64,000 nt of DNA, from the NCBI GenBank assembly GCA_033558025.1, contig JAUCEF010000003.1, positions 1,266,001 through 1,330,000 on the forward strand, read 5' to 3'. The DNA is from Phytophthora sp. 'mugwort' (taxonomy: Eukaryota; Oomycota; Peronosporomycetes; Peronosporales; Peronosporaceae). A program made the translations under genes and the position numbers. The first letter of the stretch is position 1, and the number at the start of each line of letters is the position of its first letter. This document shows positions 33,215 to 44,529 of the stretch, piece by piece. The notes beneath the pieces were generated by a model that made no database searches, was not told the DNA's origin, and was given only the letters and a program-made list of their open reading frames with translations.

Positions 33215-33670
33215 AACAACGTGACGGCAGCTATGACATCACACTACTATTCTGGATGATGTCATCGCTGCCAGCAGATACTCAGCGCATCTCATTCATT
33301 CGTTAACCACGGCTAGAACTTGACGAACGACTCACGTGACTGCAGGCACAGCTCCCCGTCTGCGTCTCGCTGCGCTCGCTCGATTGCTGCAAGGACCTCC
33401 TGCCGCGCCGAGATCTGCTGACGCCATGCCGCTGCTCCAAGACTCGCTGATGCTGCTCCACGACTTGGTGAAGCCTGCCCGCTGTGCCGAGACTTGGTGA
33501 AGCCCGCGCCGCTGAGCTGAGACCCTCGTTGGGAGGCAAACGACGTTATAAGCGCCGACGAACAACAGCAGAGGCAGCACCCGCGGCATAGCTTCACAAA
33601 GCAAGGAGCTACATCGAAATACTCGAAGTACATTGGCTGCAATGTTTGGCAAGCATGAGCTCTCACGCTT
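33215..33670. other. no recognised gene; imperfect internal repeats
   Basis: GC-rich sequence with several copies of a phrase like acttggtgaagcc (near 33463, 33493) and gctgctccaagactcg / gctgctccacgactt. It precedes the oxygenase-like relic on the same strand. Confidence 0.35.
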
Positions 33671-34666
33671 TTGGAACGACGGCGCTACTTGGTGGGGGAT
33701 ATTGGCATCGACGAGCAGCTCTGCAACGACGCGCTAGACGAGGTTGGGGCGTTAACGTTCTATCCTATATTTGGTTCGGTGTACTCAAAGACGTTGGACG
33801 ATCATCGGCGGCAAGCAGATATCAGAACACTTGGAAAAAAGTGGGGGAAGATCAATACACACAACTTGACAAGTTGATAGCTGAAGGCTCATGGCACGCT
33901 CTAAAATCGACTGCTGGTGGTCACGACCAAGCCATACACAAAGACTTTCCTACGTTCGAGACTGCGCGTGTGCTCCTGAAGAAGGGCATGGTGCCTGCAT
34001 CGGTGATGGTTGCGCTCATGGACGACACATCGCTCCACGTCTACCCTGGCTCTTTTGGGTCTACTGTTGAGCTCTCCAAACGGAGAGCACTGAAACTCAA
34101 CCACGGCGAGGTCGTTATTTTCCGTGGAGACCTGGTGCACGCTGGGGCCAAGCACAGCGCCACAAACATCAGGTTGCATTGCTGCATCCAAGTGCAAGGC
34201 ATTCGTCAGAAGGCAAACTCAACCGAGGCCGGTGGTGTATAACAATTGCAAGTGCAAAAAATGCAACGATCTGCAGTACGTTCGCCGCGATCTAGCAGAG
34301 CATCGACGCAGATGCGCAGCAAACTCGCCCTTCCGGTGCCCACTGTGTCCTAGGACCTACACGATCGTGAATTCACTACACCAGCACGTTAGACGCTGCC
34401 GTCCTGCAGAACGTGAAACATTGCATGAAACGCGCAGTCAAAGGTCAGAAGGGACAGGAGAAGACGAGGGCCAAGGAACCAGGTTAGACGGGCAAACATT
34501 GAAAGTAGCGAGTAGAGCAACGACGAGAGCAGCGACGAGAGCAGTCATGAAGATAGCAGTGACGGGAGCATTGGAGAAGGTAGGTCGTAAGGAAATGGAG
34601 ACAGGTGAGGAGAGTCAAGAGGCTAGCGACGAAGTCTACAGTTCTGAGGAGTGCATGAGCGGATAA
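33671..34666 (+). pseudogene. 2-oxoglutarate/Fe(II) oxygenase-like protein with C2HC zinc fingers, frameshifted
   Basis: Three plus-strand segments form one gene. 33671-33835 reads ERRRYLVGDIGIDEQLCNDA and YPIFGSVYSKTLDDH. After a one-base shift at an A6/G5 tract, 33836-34242 carries a double-stranded beta-helix signature: HKD (His at 33937, Asp at 33943), SVMVALMDDTSLHVYPGS, then GEVVIFRGDLVHAGAKHS (His at 34138) and NIRLHC (Arg at 34171). The HxD...H...R set with 67 and 11 residues between them is that of Fe(II)/2-oxoglutarate oxygenases. After a second shift near 34230 come two fingers, CKKCNDLQYVRRDLAEH and FRCPLCPRTYTIVNSLHQH with VRRC, and an Arg/Glu-rich tail ending at 34666. Substrate is unknown. 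Two frameshifts argue for a pseudogene, or short introns or sequencing errors. The domain call is inference from residues. Confidence 0.55.
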
Positions 34667-35169
34667 TTCGTATAAATATTTTAAATATCTTAATTAAAGA
34701 AGGTTTTAAAAAGGTTATAAGTTAAATTCAAAAAATTAATTAGAGATTGATTTAAAATATAGGAAAAAGTAAAGCAGTTTTTAAGGGTGATTTGAGGATT
34801 AATTCCTATATTTTTACAAATTTTCTTGGATTGAAATATATATATAACAAATAGATTTTATCTATATACCATATAAAATGATAGAAAAAATAAACCTATA
34901 ACACCATCACAACGTCAAACATTTTTATTAAAAAAGATAATTTAACTAAAAAATTAAAAAAATAGATGTAAGGGAATAGACACATTCTGTTACGAGCCTT
35001 TCAAGGTGTGAACTGGCGTTGGCTGGCGAGACAACAACTTTCTGCAAGTTATGACAATTTATTTGAACATGACATGACAAGTGTTTTGTACATGCCATAG
35101 CAAAACGTAGGTGCACAACTCGATTCCACAAAGAGAACTAAACGCTTGCTTATAAACTGACATGTTATG
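34667..35169. other. AT-rich intergenic sequence
   Basis: Very AT-rich (34670-34980) with no coding signal; the rest holds nothing that I can identify. Confidence 0.5.
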
Positions 35170-36017
35170 TATCCGGGCAAAGGATGAACTGCACGTCGAG
35201 TGCTCTAGAGGCTAGTGGTGGCCGTCCTTCAAGCGGCTCCGTCAGGGACAACGATGCAGTTGCAGTACTTTGAGTGGTGTTCCTCGGCTTCTTCTTGTTG
35301 ATGTCGCAATCTTTGCTTTGCATACCTTGCGATTGAACAGCTTCTCGGCGTTGTCCTCGGCACCAGGTTGGCTCAATCGTTTTGTTTTTCTTGCGACAAG
35401 GATATGGCAGCACATTTTGAACTTCAAGTAGTATTTGCAGCCACATACATACTTGACAACGTCAACGATCCATCCATTTTCAGGCATACCGTCCAAATGC
35501 GCGTACCGTAGCGACCAAGACACATTTTCAAAGAGTTGAGCAGCTCGTGCACGTTGTTCCCGGACGACCAGAGCTGGCCCTAGAATTTCACTGTCCTCGG
35601 GCTCGTCTTCATCAGTTTGAAGAGCTCTGAAAGGACTATCAACCGCTTCACACATCATCTCCAATTCTTGAGCAAACGGGATCGTCGACGTCGTGTGTTG
35701 CCTTACCCGATACAGAGATTCGTTGTCAGCTGAAAACGCTTCTACCCTGCCCGTATAAATCAACGCGGATGCTGCCCTTGAACAGGTTCGGAATCATGAC
35801 TTGGCTGTCGGAAGTGGGTTCGTATAAAGTCGCATCGTGAATGACTACATGTGTCACCGAAATCAGCCGCTGAACATGGTACCGTCGGCGACCTGTGTAC
35901 TTCTTCAGAACCGCGTTGAAAGTTTCACACAGATTGTTCGTTACAGCGTAACCTGACGGCGTGTGAAATATTTGCCAGCACCATAATCGACTTTCTAACC
36001 ACTCCTTCGAGAAGTAA
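35170..36017 (-). pseudogene. MULE transposase, 3' half only
   Basis: Starting abruptly at about 36016, the minus strand reads YFSKEWLESRLWCWQIFHTP, SGYAVTNNLCETFNAVLKK and RRRYHVQRLISV (35880-36016). It continues to the SWIM finger VVKYVCGCKYYLKFKMCCHI (35400-35460), and the frame ends at 35242. This is the post-catalytic half of an oomycete MULE transposase. Its 5' neighbour on the same strand is LINE reverse transcriptase, fused in frame after GVRQGNPLSP. The missing 5' half ends at the equivalent position (IPQLESF) at 61825 on the plus strand. The downstream end (35170-35240) has no further recognised sequence. Confidence 0.75.
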
Positions 36018-37230
36018 GAGCGTAAAGCACGAACAGCTGGGGAGAGAGGGTTTCCTTGCCGCACGCCTTTCCCTAGTTCAAAGGGCGAAGGTGGGCTACC
36101 GTTGGATAGTAGCGTCACCGAAGTCCCAGGAAACATCACGCGTACCCAGCGACGAAACACTTCGCCGAAGCGGAAGTGTTCGAGGATCATGCCAAGGGCA
36201 TCCCACACCACGCTGTCGAAGGCCTTAGCAAAGTAAGTAAGATAGCACCAGTCACCGCGTCTTCGTCTTCATACACTTTCATGAGTGCTTGAAGCCGCAG
36301 GTGAGCATGACGAATATCGCGTCCAGCACGAAGCCATAGTGGCCAGAGAATAGGAGACTATCTAAGACAGTTCCCAGACGGTATGCCAGTATCTTGGCCC
36401 CGGCTTGGCATCGACGTTGAGGAGGGTAATGGGTCTGTAGTTCCCAGGCTCTTTACGGTCTCCCTTCTTGTATAGCAAGCAGACTTGACCACGACGCTGG
36501 AACTTGGACATCCTGCCTTTCTCCAGTTGAGCCGCGTAGACAGTCTCCAGGATACGGCTCCAAAGCGGAACATCAGTTAGGTAGTAGGCCAGGGGTAACC
36601 CATCGGCTCCTGGTGCCTTCCCCGACGACGTATGCTTGATAGCCCAGTAGAAGGCATTTGCTATGAGTGGACTGTCAAGATAGGCAGCTTGCTACGGCGT
36701 CAGATGCTTGGTCGTGTGTTCAAGGATCTGGGCCAGCTTGATGCGATCCCATTTCGGCTTGTCATGATGGAACTCCCTTGAAGGTGAACGATAGATCCCG
36801 GACTAAAACTGGTTGAACTCCTGGCACATGACTTCCAACTACTCCGGCGATTTGACAGGAATCGGAGTGTTGTGCAGGATCTGAGGCGGTGGAAGAAGTA
36901 CTTGGGTACCTCGCTCAGAATAATGGAGGTCGGAGGCAAAATTCTTCTTCGATGCGTAGAACTGTTTCTCCTTCATCTTGACCTCCAGTAGTGCACTCTT
37001 TTCAGTCAGCTGCCGGCGTTGATCATCGGTAGGCACCGTCGCTTGGCGGTGCTGCAGATCATTGATTTCCAGGTGCATTCCCTCAAGTTTCCGCTGGCGA
37101 GCATTCTTCCGGGATTCGAATAACTCGCGCAGGAAGATGTTCTCGCGATGCTTGTGCTCATCGAGTAGGCAGCCCGGGTTGTACTGGGTGTCGGTTGGTG
37201 CATGGAGCATGTCTGCCAACTTGATCAGCG
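36018..37230 (-). pseudogene. LINE reverse transcriptase, N-terminal half
   Basis: Minus-strand blocks: LADMLHAPTDTQYNPGCLLD and an Arg/Lys/Glu-rich helical linker (36840-37219); SSGKAPGADGLPLAYYLTD (near 36590-36650); AQLEKGRMSKFQRRGQVCLL, YKKGDRKEPGNYRPITLLNV (36420-36545); FAKAFDSVVWDALGMILEHF (36180-36230); GSPPSPFELGKGVRQGNPLS (36045-36105). These are RT motifs 0-4 in order. LFVLYA-like sequence can still be read in a shifted frame to about 36018, where MULE sequence begins. A frame change and a stop occur near 36355-36370 and elsewhere. Confidence 0.8.
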
Positions 37231-37285
37231 ATTCTTAGAGATACTGCTGTGCTCCAGGAAGCTGGTTGACCCATGGGCAGCGCCA

Positions 37286-40200
37286 GGGGGGGGGGGGGGC
37301 GGGGGGGGGGGGGCTTTTAGCCCCCTCCCTCCCCCCGGCCAAAAGACAGCAGATCCGAGTCGAAAGTCGATGCCGCAGTGGTCACCCGCGTTTGCGAAAG
37401 TCGTGCAGAATGCCCTGCATGGCCGAGGGGAAGAGTTGGGAGCTTAGCATCACGTAGTCTAACCTTGAGCTGGAGTTGGGGCTGGTGACCTCGACGAGCG
37501 TCGGATGTTCCAGGAGCCATGCATCCACAACATTGATAGCTTGCATCCAGTCCAGCAGCTCGGTTCGCCCCCGCGGCCGATTCCGGCCGGTGTGGTTGGC
37601 TTGGTCCAGTTGGCTTGACATCACCGTGTTGAAGTCGCCCATGCCAATGTGCAGCGCATCATCGTCGAAGTCTCTTGGAAGATGCTTGAGAAGGTTGGCC
37701 GCTTCTGGCTTTAACGGGGGCATACACCACATGAATGTACGTCTCTTTCGAGTCCAGAGTGCCTCGTAGTATTAAGTACCGATCCATCATATCAGCCGAG
37801 CTAACATGACGGAGGCTAACGTCTTGGATATCTTGAACAGGACATGTCGGCGTGAGTAGTAAGCCCACACCAGCGTGCCCTGTGTATGTAGTCATTTTCT
37901 TGCGACCAAAAGCTGGAATTAACCGCGAGGTTTGCTTCCAGATCTGTTTCAAGCGCTTGTAGTTGTAGGGACCGGTGAAGCACGTCTCCTGTAGACCGAT
38001 CATGTGAAAGGTCCTAGAGAAGTACTGCAGCGAGCTCCTTGAGGTCCGGTTCGTGCCGTTAGCGTTCAGCGAGAACCCTCTCAGGGCCCACTTCCCATTA
38101 GAGAGAAGGGTACCCGAGTTGGCTACTGCCGAAGCCGCTTGCAGGAGATCAGCGATACATTGGCGTAGGTCGTCCGGCAACTGGCCATCAAGGAGTCGAG
38201 TTGCCAACGGCGAGGTTACCAGTATCCCTAGGGTACGATCGTCCCAGAGGTGCCACATCGGATGGGGCAGTGTAGTAGCTTCTTGTTGGATTAGAGCGCA
38301 GACCTTGACCGGATCTATATAGATGCTTGGAGCAATCACTGCAACGCAAGAACAAACTCGGCCAGTCGCGTTTGGAGCCAGAACGGGGGGGGGGGGGGGC
38401 GGGGGGGGGGGCTTTTAGCCCCCTCCCTCCCCCCGGCCAAAAGACAGCAGATCCGAGTCGAAAGTCGATGCCGCAGTGGTCACCCGCGTTTGCGAAAGTC
38501 GTGCAGAATGCCCTGCATGGCCGAGGGGAAGAGTTGGGAGCTTAGCATCACGTAGTCTAACCTTGAGCTGGAGTTGGGGCTGGTGACCTCGACGAGCGTC
38601 GGATGTTCCAGGAGCCATGCATCCACAACATTGATAGCTTGCATCCAGTCCAGCAGCTCGGTTCGCCCCCGCGGCCGATTCCGGCCGGTGTGGTTGGCTT
38701 GGTCCAGTTGGCTTGACATCACCGTGTTGAAGTCGCCCATGCCAATGTGCAGCGCATCATCGTCGAAGTCTCTTGGAAGATGCTTGAGAAGGTTGGCCGC
38801 TTCTGGCTTTAACGGGGGCATACACCACATGAATGTACGTCTCTTTCGAGTCCAGAGTGCCTCGTAGTATTAAGTACCGATCCATCATATCAGCCGAGCT
38901 AACATGACGGAGGCTAACGTCTTGGATATCTTGAACAGGACATGTCGGCGTGAGTAGTAAGCCCACACCAGCGTGCCCTGTGTATGTAGTCATTTTCTTG
39001 CGACCAAAAGCTGGAATTAACCGCGAGGTTTGCTTCCAGATCTGTTTCAAGCGCTTGTAGTTGTAGGGACCGGTGAAGCACGTCTCCTGTAGACCGATCA
39101 TGTGAAAGGTCCTAGAGAAGTACTGCAGCGAGCTCCTTGAGGTCCGGTTCGTGCCGTTAGCGTTCAGCGAGAACCCTCTCAGGGCCCACTTCCCATTAGA
39201 GAGAAGGGTACCCGAGTTGGCTACTGCCGAAGCCGCTTGCAGGAGATCAGCGATACATTGGCGTAGGTCGTCCGGCAACTGGCCATCAAGGAGTCGAGTT
39301 GCCAACGGCGAGGTTACCAGTATCCCTAGGGTACGATCGTCCCAGAGGTGCCACATCGGATGGGGCAGTGTAGTAGCTTCTTGTTGGATTAGAGCGCAGA
39401 CCTTGACCGGATCTATATAGATGCTTGGAGCAATCACTGCAACGCAAGAACAAACTCGGCCAGTCGCGTTTGGAGCCAGAACGGGGGGGGGGGGGGGGCG
39501 GGGGGGGGGGCTTTTAGCCCCCTCCCTCCCCCCGGCCAAAAGACAGCAGATCCGAGTCGAAAGTCGATGCCGCAGTGGTCACCCGCGTTTGCGAAAGTCG
39601 TGCAGAATGCCCTGCATGGCCGAGGGGAAGAGTTGGGAGCTTAGCATCACGTAGTCTAACCTTGAGCTGGAGTTGGGGCTGGTGACCTCGACGAGCGTCG
39701 GATGTTCCAGGAGCCATGCATTCACAACATTGATAGCTTGCATCCAGTCCAGCAGCTCGGTTCGCCCCCGCGGCCGATTCCGGCCGGTGTGGTTGGCTTG
39801 GTCCAGTTGGCTTGACATCACCGTGTTGAAGTCGCCCATGCCAATGTGCAGCGCATCATCGTCGAAGTCTCTTGGAAGATGCTTGAGAAGGTTGGCCGCT
39901 TCTGGCTTTAACGGGGGCATACACCACATGAATGTACGTCTCTTTCGAGTCCAGAGTGCCTCGTAGTATTAAGTACCGATCCATCATATCAGCCGAGCTA
40001 ACATGACGGAGGCTAACGTCTTGGATATCTTGAACAGGACATGTCGGCGTGAGTAGTAAGCCCACACCAGCGTGCCCTGTGTATGTAGTCATTTTCTTGC
40101 GACCAAAAGCTGGAATTAACCGCGAGGTTTGCTTCCAGATCTGTTTCAAGCGCTTGTAGTTGTAGGGACCGGTGAAGCACGTCTCCTGTAGACCGATCAT

Positions 40201-41998
40201 GTGAAAGGTCCTAGAGAAGTACTGCAGCGAGCTCCTTGAGGTCCGGTTCGTGCCGTTAGCGTTCAGCGAGAACCCTCTCAGGGCCCACTTCCCATTAGAG
40301 AGAAGGGTACCCGAGTTGGCTACTGCCGAAGCCGCTTGCAGGAGATCAGCGATACATTGGCGTAGGTCGTCCGGCAACTGGCCATCAAGGAGTCGAGTTG
40401 CCAACGGCGAGGTTACCAGTATCCCTAGGGTACGATCGTCCCAGAGGTGCCACATCGGATGGGGCAGTGTAGTAGCTTCTTGTTGGATTAGAGCGCAGAC
40501 CTTGACCGGATCTATATAGATGCTTGGAGCAATCACTGCAACGCAAGAACAAACTCGGCCAGTCGCGTTTGGAGCCAGAACTCGTTTGAGATAGAGCAAA
40601 GCTCTGTAGCATGACTTCTAGAATTAGGTCATCGGCGTCCGGGAAGAGCTAGGCCAACTTGTTCTTGAGAGAGTAGTCCTTCGCCGAGGGGTCGAGATTC
40701 GTGGAGGGTCGAGATTCGTGGAGGGGTCGAGATTCGTGGAGATCATTCGGAGCACTTCGTCCCAGAGGTGCCACATCGGATGGGGCAGTGTAGTAGCTTC
40801 TTGTTGGATTAGAGCGCAGACCTTGACCGGATCTATATAGATGCTTGGAGCAATCACTGCAACGCAAGAACAAACTCGGCCAGTCGCGTTTGGAGCCAGA
40901 ACGGGGGGGGGGGGCGGGGGGGGGGGGCTTTTAGCCCCCTCCCTCCCCCCGGCCAAAAGACAGCAGATCCGAGTCGAAAGTCGATGCCGCAGTGGTCACC
41001 CGCGTTTGCGAAAGTCGTGCAGAATGCCCTGCATGGCCGAGGGGAAGAGTTGGGAGCTTAGCATCACGTAGTCTAACCTTGAGCTGGAGTTGGGGCTGGT
41101 GACCTCGACGAGCGTCGGATGTTCCAGGAGCCATGCATCCACAACATTGATAGCTTGCATCCAGTCCAGCAGCTCGGTTCGCCCCCGCGGCCGATTCCGG
41201 CCGGTGTGGTTGGCTTGGTCCAGTTGGCTTGACATCACCGTGTTGAAGTCGCCCATGCCAATGTGCAGCGCATCATCGTCGAAGTCTCTTGGAAGATGCT
41301 TGAGAAGGTTGGCCGCTTCTGGCTTTAACGGGGGCATACACCACATGAATGTACGTCTCTTTCGAGTCCAGAGTGCCTCGTAGTATTAAGTACCGATCCA
41401 TCATATCAGCCGAGCTAACATGACGGAGGCTAACGCCTTGGATATCTTGAACAGGACATGTCGGCGTGAGTAGTAAGCCCACACCAGCGTGCCCTGTGTA
41501 TGTAGTCATTTTCTTGCGACCAAAAGCTGGAATTAACCGCGAGGTTTGCTTCCAGATCTGTTTCAAGCGCTTGTAGTTGTAGGGACCGGTGAAGCACGTC
41601 TCCTGTAGACCGATCATGTGAAAGGTCCTAGAGAAGTACTGCAGCGAGCTCCTTGAGGTCCGGTTCGTGCCGTTAGCGTTCAGCGAGAACCCTCTCAGGG
41701 CCCACTTCCCATTAGAGAGAAGGGTACCCGAGTTGGCTACTGCCGAAGCCGCTTGCAGGAGATCAGCGATACATTGGCGTAGGTCGTCCGGCAACTGGCC
41801 ATCAAGGAGTCGAGTTGCCAACGGCGAGGTTACCAGTATCCCTAGGGTACGATCGTCCCAGAGGTGCCACATCGGATGGGGCAGTGTAGTAGCTTCTTGT
41901 TGGATTAGAGCGCAGACCTTGACCGGATCTATATAGATGCTTGGAGCAATCACTGCAACGCAAGAACAAACTCGGCCAGTCGCGTTTGGAGCCAGAAC
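37286..41998. repeat. tandem array: four 1071-bp LINE endonuclease units separated by G-tracts
   Basis: Units at 37314-38384, 38412-39482, 39511-40581 and 40928-41998 are almost identical; the only base differences I found by eye are at 39722 (T for C) and 41436 (C for T). Each unit begins cttttagccccctccctccc and ends ggagccagaa(c). Before each unit (plus strand) is a G-tract of 25-28 nt interrupted by one C: 37286-37313, 38385-38411, 39483-39510, 40903-40927. Between units 3 and 4 lies an extra 320 bp: 40582-40757 repeats the LINE sequence that follows unit 4 (41999-42172), and about 40758-40902 repeats the end of the unit. Confidence 0.95.
37314..41998 (-). pseudogene. LINE EEP endonuclease, four copies
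   Basis: Each 1071-bp unit encodes on the minus strand the endonuclease/exonuclease/phosphatase fold of LINE ORF2. It reads WALRGFSLNANGTNRTSRSS, MIGLQETCF with the metal-binding Glu, GHAGVGLLLTP, DSKETYIHVVYAPV, then after a one-base shift in a C-run ALHIGMGDFNTVM (catalytic Asp and Asn) and SRLDYVMLS (Asp of the SDH/DY block). The frameshift between YAPV and KPEAANLL is shared by all four copies, so inactivation came before amplification. Residues downstream of DYVMLSSQLF run into the G/C tract. Confidence 0.85.
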
Positions 41999-42040
41999 TC
42001 GTTTGAGATAGAGCAAAGCTCTGTAGCATGACTTCTAGAA

Positions 42041-44323
42041 TTAGGTCATCGGCGTCCGGGAAGAGCTAGGCCAACTTGTTCTTGAGAGAGTAGTCCTTCG
42101 CCGAGGGGTCGAGATTCGTGGAGGGTCGAGATTCGTGGAGGGGTCGAGATTCGTGGAGATCATTCGGAGCACTGCGTGGCCAAACGTCTTGCTGCGAAGA
42201 TGCTGGTAGTTACCGGGAGCCGAGGTGTTCAATAAAAATCGATGGACACTAGGCTGGGCTTGGATCCCGTGCAAGCTGTTATCGGCATCTGAGATGTTCG
42301 AGAACTCCGTCAGATACGATTCGATGACGTCGCAGAGGTCATTGAGGGTGATCGTCTCTGAGGGTACTTGACCGCAGCGCTGTTGAGTATCTTTTCGGAA
42401 GGCTTGGACAGCTTGACATACGAGGCAACCGGGGAGGGCGGGATCTAAGTACTCTCCCATAGTCATATCCTGATCAGGTGGGACATTGCCATCATCTCCC
42501 TTACTCAGCCACTCATACTGGTTGGCGGATTCCAGTACTGGATAGCCAGTCTGGGACGGGGGTAGTTCCCTTGTCTCGGCCGTGGGAGTGGACATCTTGC
42601 CAAAGACAAGTTGCTTGGCGCGCAAGATACGCGCCGGCTCCCGGTCCGTTCGCTTGATCGGGCCAGTGGGAAAATTTGGAGGTTCTTCGTCCGACGGCCA
42701 GATAGAATTGGGCTGGACTGCGATCCCGTCTTCAATAGTTTCTCCTTCAACACTTTCCATAGCACTGCCTGAACTGGCTTCCGACTCACTAACTTCTGAG
42801 CCATTAGGCTCGGATGGCTCGTACTCGGCGTCCGCTTTTCCATAGGCGTGCCATTGGCTTCGGCGCTCGTGGCAACAGCAGGCTTCGAAGAAGCAAAAAA
42901 CCTGGTGTGCCGCATGGTCGACCGACGTAGATGATGATGGGTGAGCCTTGCGTTTCTCGTGCATCGCCTTCAGGAAGTGCGGCGTGTCGTGGTTGAACGC
43001 ACGGATGCGGTGATTGACCACCGCGTATCCATGGCCACCGAACTTGATTTCTCGCAACGGCGTCGTTGACGTAAGCACCAGCGACCCGGGGGGGGACTTG
43101 TTGTTGAAGTACACTCGGCGGCTGCGTGACTTCAGACCGCGGATCGTACGACTAGGGCAGATGGACACCGGTGGTGTCCCATGTGCAGCGAACTAGTCGT
43201 AGATTTCGCTGTCATCGACCTCGTCAGGCAGGCTGCAAGTCAACATAGTACCAGCTGGAGTACTTGGAGTACGGTTGAACCCGATAGTTTCGGTCGCAGA
43301 TCGACAGCATCTGGCCACCCAACTTGAATGCGACAGCTTAATCAGTGCATACAAAGCTGATGCCAGCGTTCCGGATGATCTTGAAATCGCGCAGGTGACT
43401 GACGTTGGTCGACCAGATGGCCGGTTGCGTATCCGATTCGAGCGAGGTCATGATCTCCGTATCAGAGAACGTGGCGGTCAGGTAGCTCGTCTCGAGTGAG
43501 TTGACCTACTCCAGGAATCTACATGGAGTAGGTCAACTCACTCGAGACGAGCTGGGAAACTCCACGTAGAGCAGCTGCTTTCTTGTCGTTAGCGTTGCGC
43601 TCGGGTCCAGCATGGCCTTTTCCGCTGACGCGTGCGCGTCATCGGTGGGCAACGAGAACTCGACCTGTGGGGCCTTGTTTCGCCACTCAGCATGCCAAGT
43701 CTGGTCACGACGGGGAGCCACCATGATGATGGTCTGTGAAGGCTGACGGACCAGTTCGGGCGTTTCTTCTTCCAGCTGCTCTCTCGCAGCTGTCAGGTAC
43801 ACCACTTTACGGTAGGGCTAGACCGCACTCCTCTGACCTCCTAGGGCCACAGGCGCAAACTCGGCAACAGCTTCAAGGGAGCGGCTCGATTGGGAGTCGC
43901 GACGACTTGGTTCTTCGGCGGCGGCGGCACGACGGCTAAGCGTGGTGGTGGTGTCGCGGCGCGGCGGGGGGGGTCTTGAGGTCCTGTAGTCCGGTGAGGC
44001 GACAGCACGACAGTTAGGCTGAGATGGAGAAACGACGACACGGGACTGGATTGACCGAAGCTTGAAAGCCCAGTAGCAGGTATGGGCCTGTCTATGTGCA
44101 CTTGTGGGGTGGCCGGCAAATTGAAAACTACGCGTTTCTCATGGAGGGGACGGTTGACGGCCGCTTCACGTCTGATGACGACGTGTATCGTCAACCCCTT
44201 GTTGCCTTCTGTTTCCCTTGGCTGGCTGGCGTTTAATTCGTCCGCCGCTTGCTGCTCCGCCACGTCTAGGCCGAGTGTCGCTTGATGCGGGGGGTGAGGA
44301 TGCATAATTTCAAAATTAAACAT
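42041..44323 (-). pseudogene. LINE ORF1 (nucleic-acid-binding protein) relic
   Basis: The ATG at 44323 opens MFNFEIMHPHPPHQATLGLD, followed by a Pro/Arg-rich region. After frame changes it continues through TIIMVAPRRDQTWHAEWRNK and LTTRKQLLYVEFP (43550-43720), SYLTATFSDTEIMTSLESDT and HLRDFKIIRNAGISFVCTD (43340-43490), and GGHGYAVVNHRIRAFNHDTP (near 43010-43050). It ends in a Ser/Glu/Pro-rich C-terminal domain (42041-42960). The middle has the look of an RRM-like ORF1 domain but no RNP motif that I can point to. A 70-bp palindrome (43484-43553) interrupts the frame. Placement directly upstream of the endonuclease supports the ORF1 assignment. Confidence 0.6.
43484..43553. repeat. perfect 30-bp inverted repeat with 10-nt spacer
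   Basis: Arms 43484-43513 and 43524-43553 are exact reverse complements (beginning agctcgtctcgagtgagttg), separated by ggaatctaca. It lies inside the LINE ORF1 relic. Frames on the two sides would join more sensibly if it were absent (YVEFP ... YLTATF). Confidence 0.95.
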
Positions 44324-44342
44324 GGTAGTTTACGCTTGAAGT

Positions 44343-44460
44343 TTATATGCCTTGAACTGTAATCTTGACTGTTGTATTCCTGGAGCTTGGACCTTGAGTT
44401 TTGTATACCTTGAACCTTGAACTTGGGGTTTGTATACCTTGAACTTTGATCTTGATCTGC
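44343..44460. repeat. imperfect minisatellite, ccttgaac family
   Basis: The phrase ttgtataccttgaac with short Cys/Thr-rich spacing recurs four to five times in degenerate form (44350, 44400, 44430), between the LINE 5' end and the gypsy 3' end. Confidence 0.65.
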
Positions 44461-44529
44461 ATCGCTATTATGTTGTCGTCTGGAGCTGTCGTCGTGTCCG
44501 TCGAGCTACATTGCAGTCTGTGGCTTGGG

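Larger units (their letters stand above)
36018..44323 (-). mobile_element. LINE (non-LTR retrotransposon), 5' part, with amplified endonuclease segment
   Basis: Minus-strand order: ORF1 from the ATG at 44323 to the stop at 42041, an apurinic-type endonuclease (four tandem copies, 41998-37314), a coiled linker, then reverse transcriptase that stops being recognisable after GVRQGNPLSP at about 36040. The RT catalytic YADD box and everything after are missing; the matching 3' end of such an element (RT tail and zf-RVT finger) is at 61826 onward on the plus strand. Several frameshifts and stops are present. Confidence 0.8.

Noticed and set aside
37476..41383. Repeated 97-residue plus-strand frames in each endonuclease unit
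   Set aside because: They are antisense shadows of the LINE endonuclease, present because the unit is repeated.
37286..41998. CRISPR-like array
   Set aside because: The repeats are 1.07 kb long and coding, with no short repeat/spacer pattern; the organism is eukaryotic.
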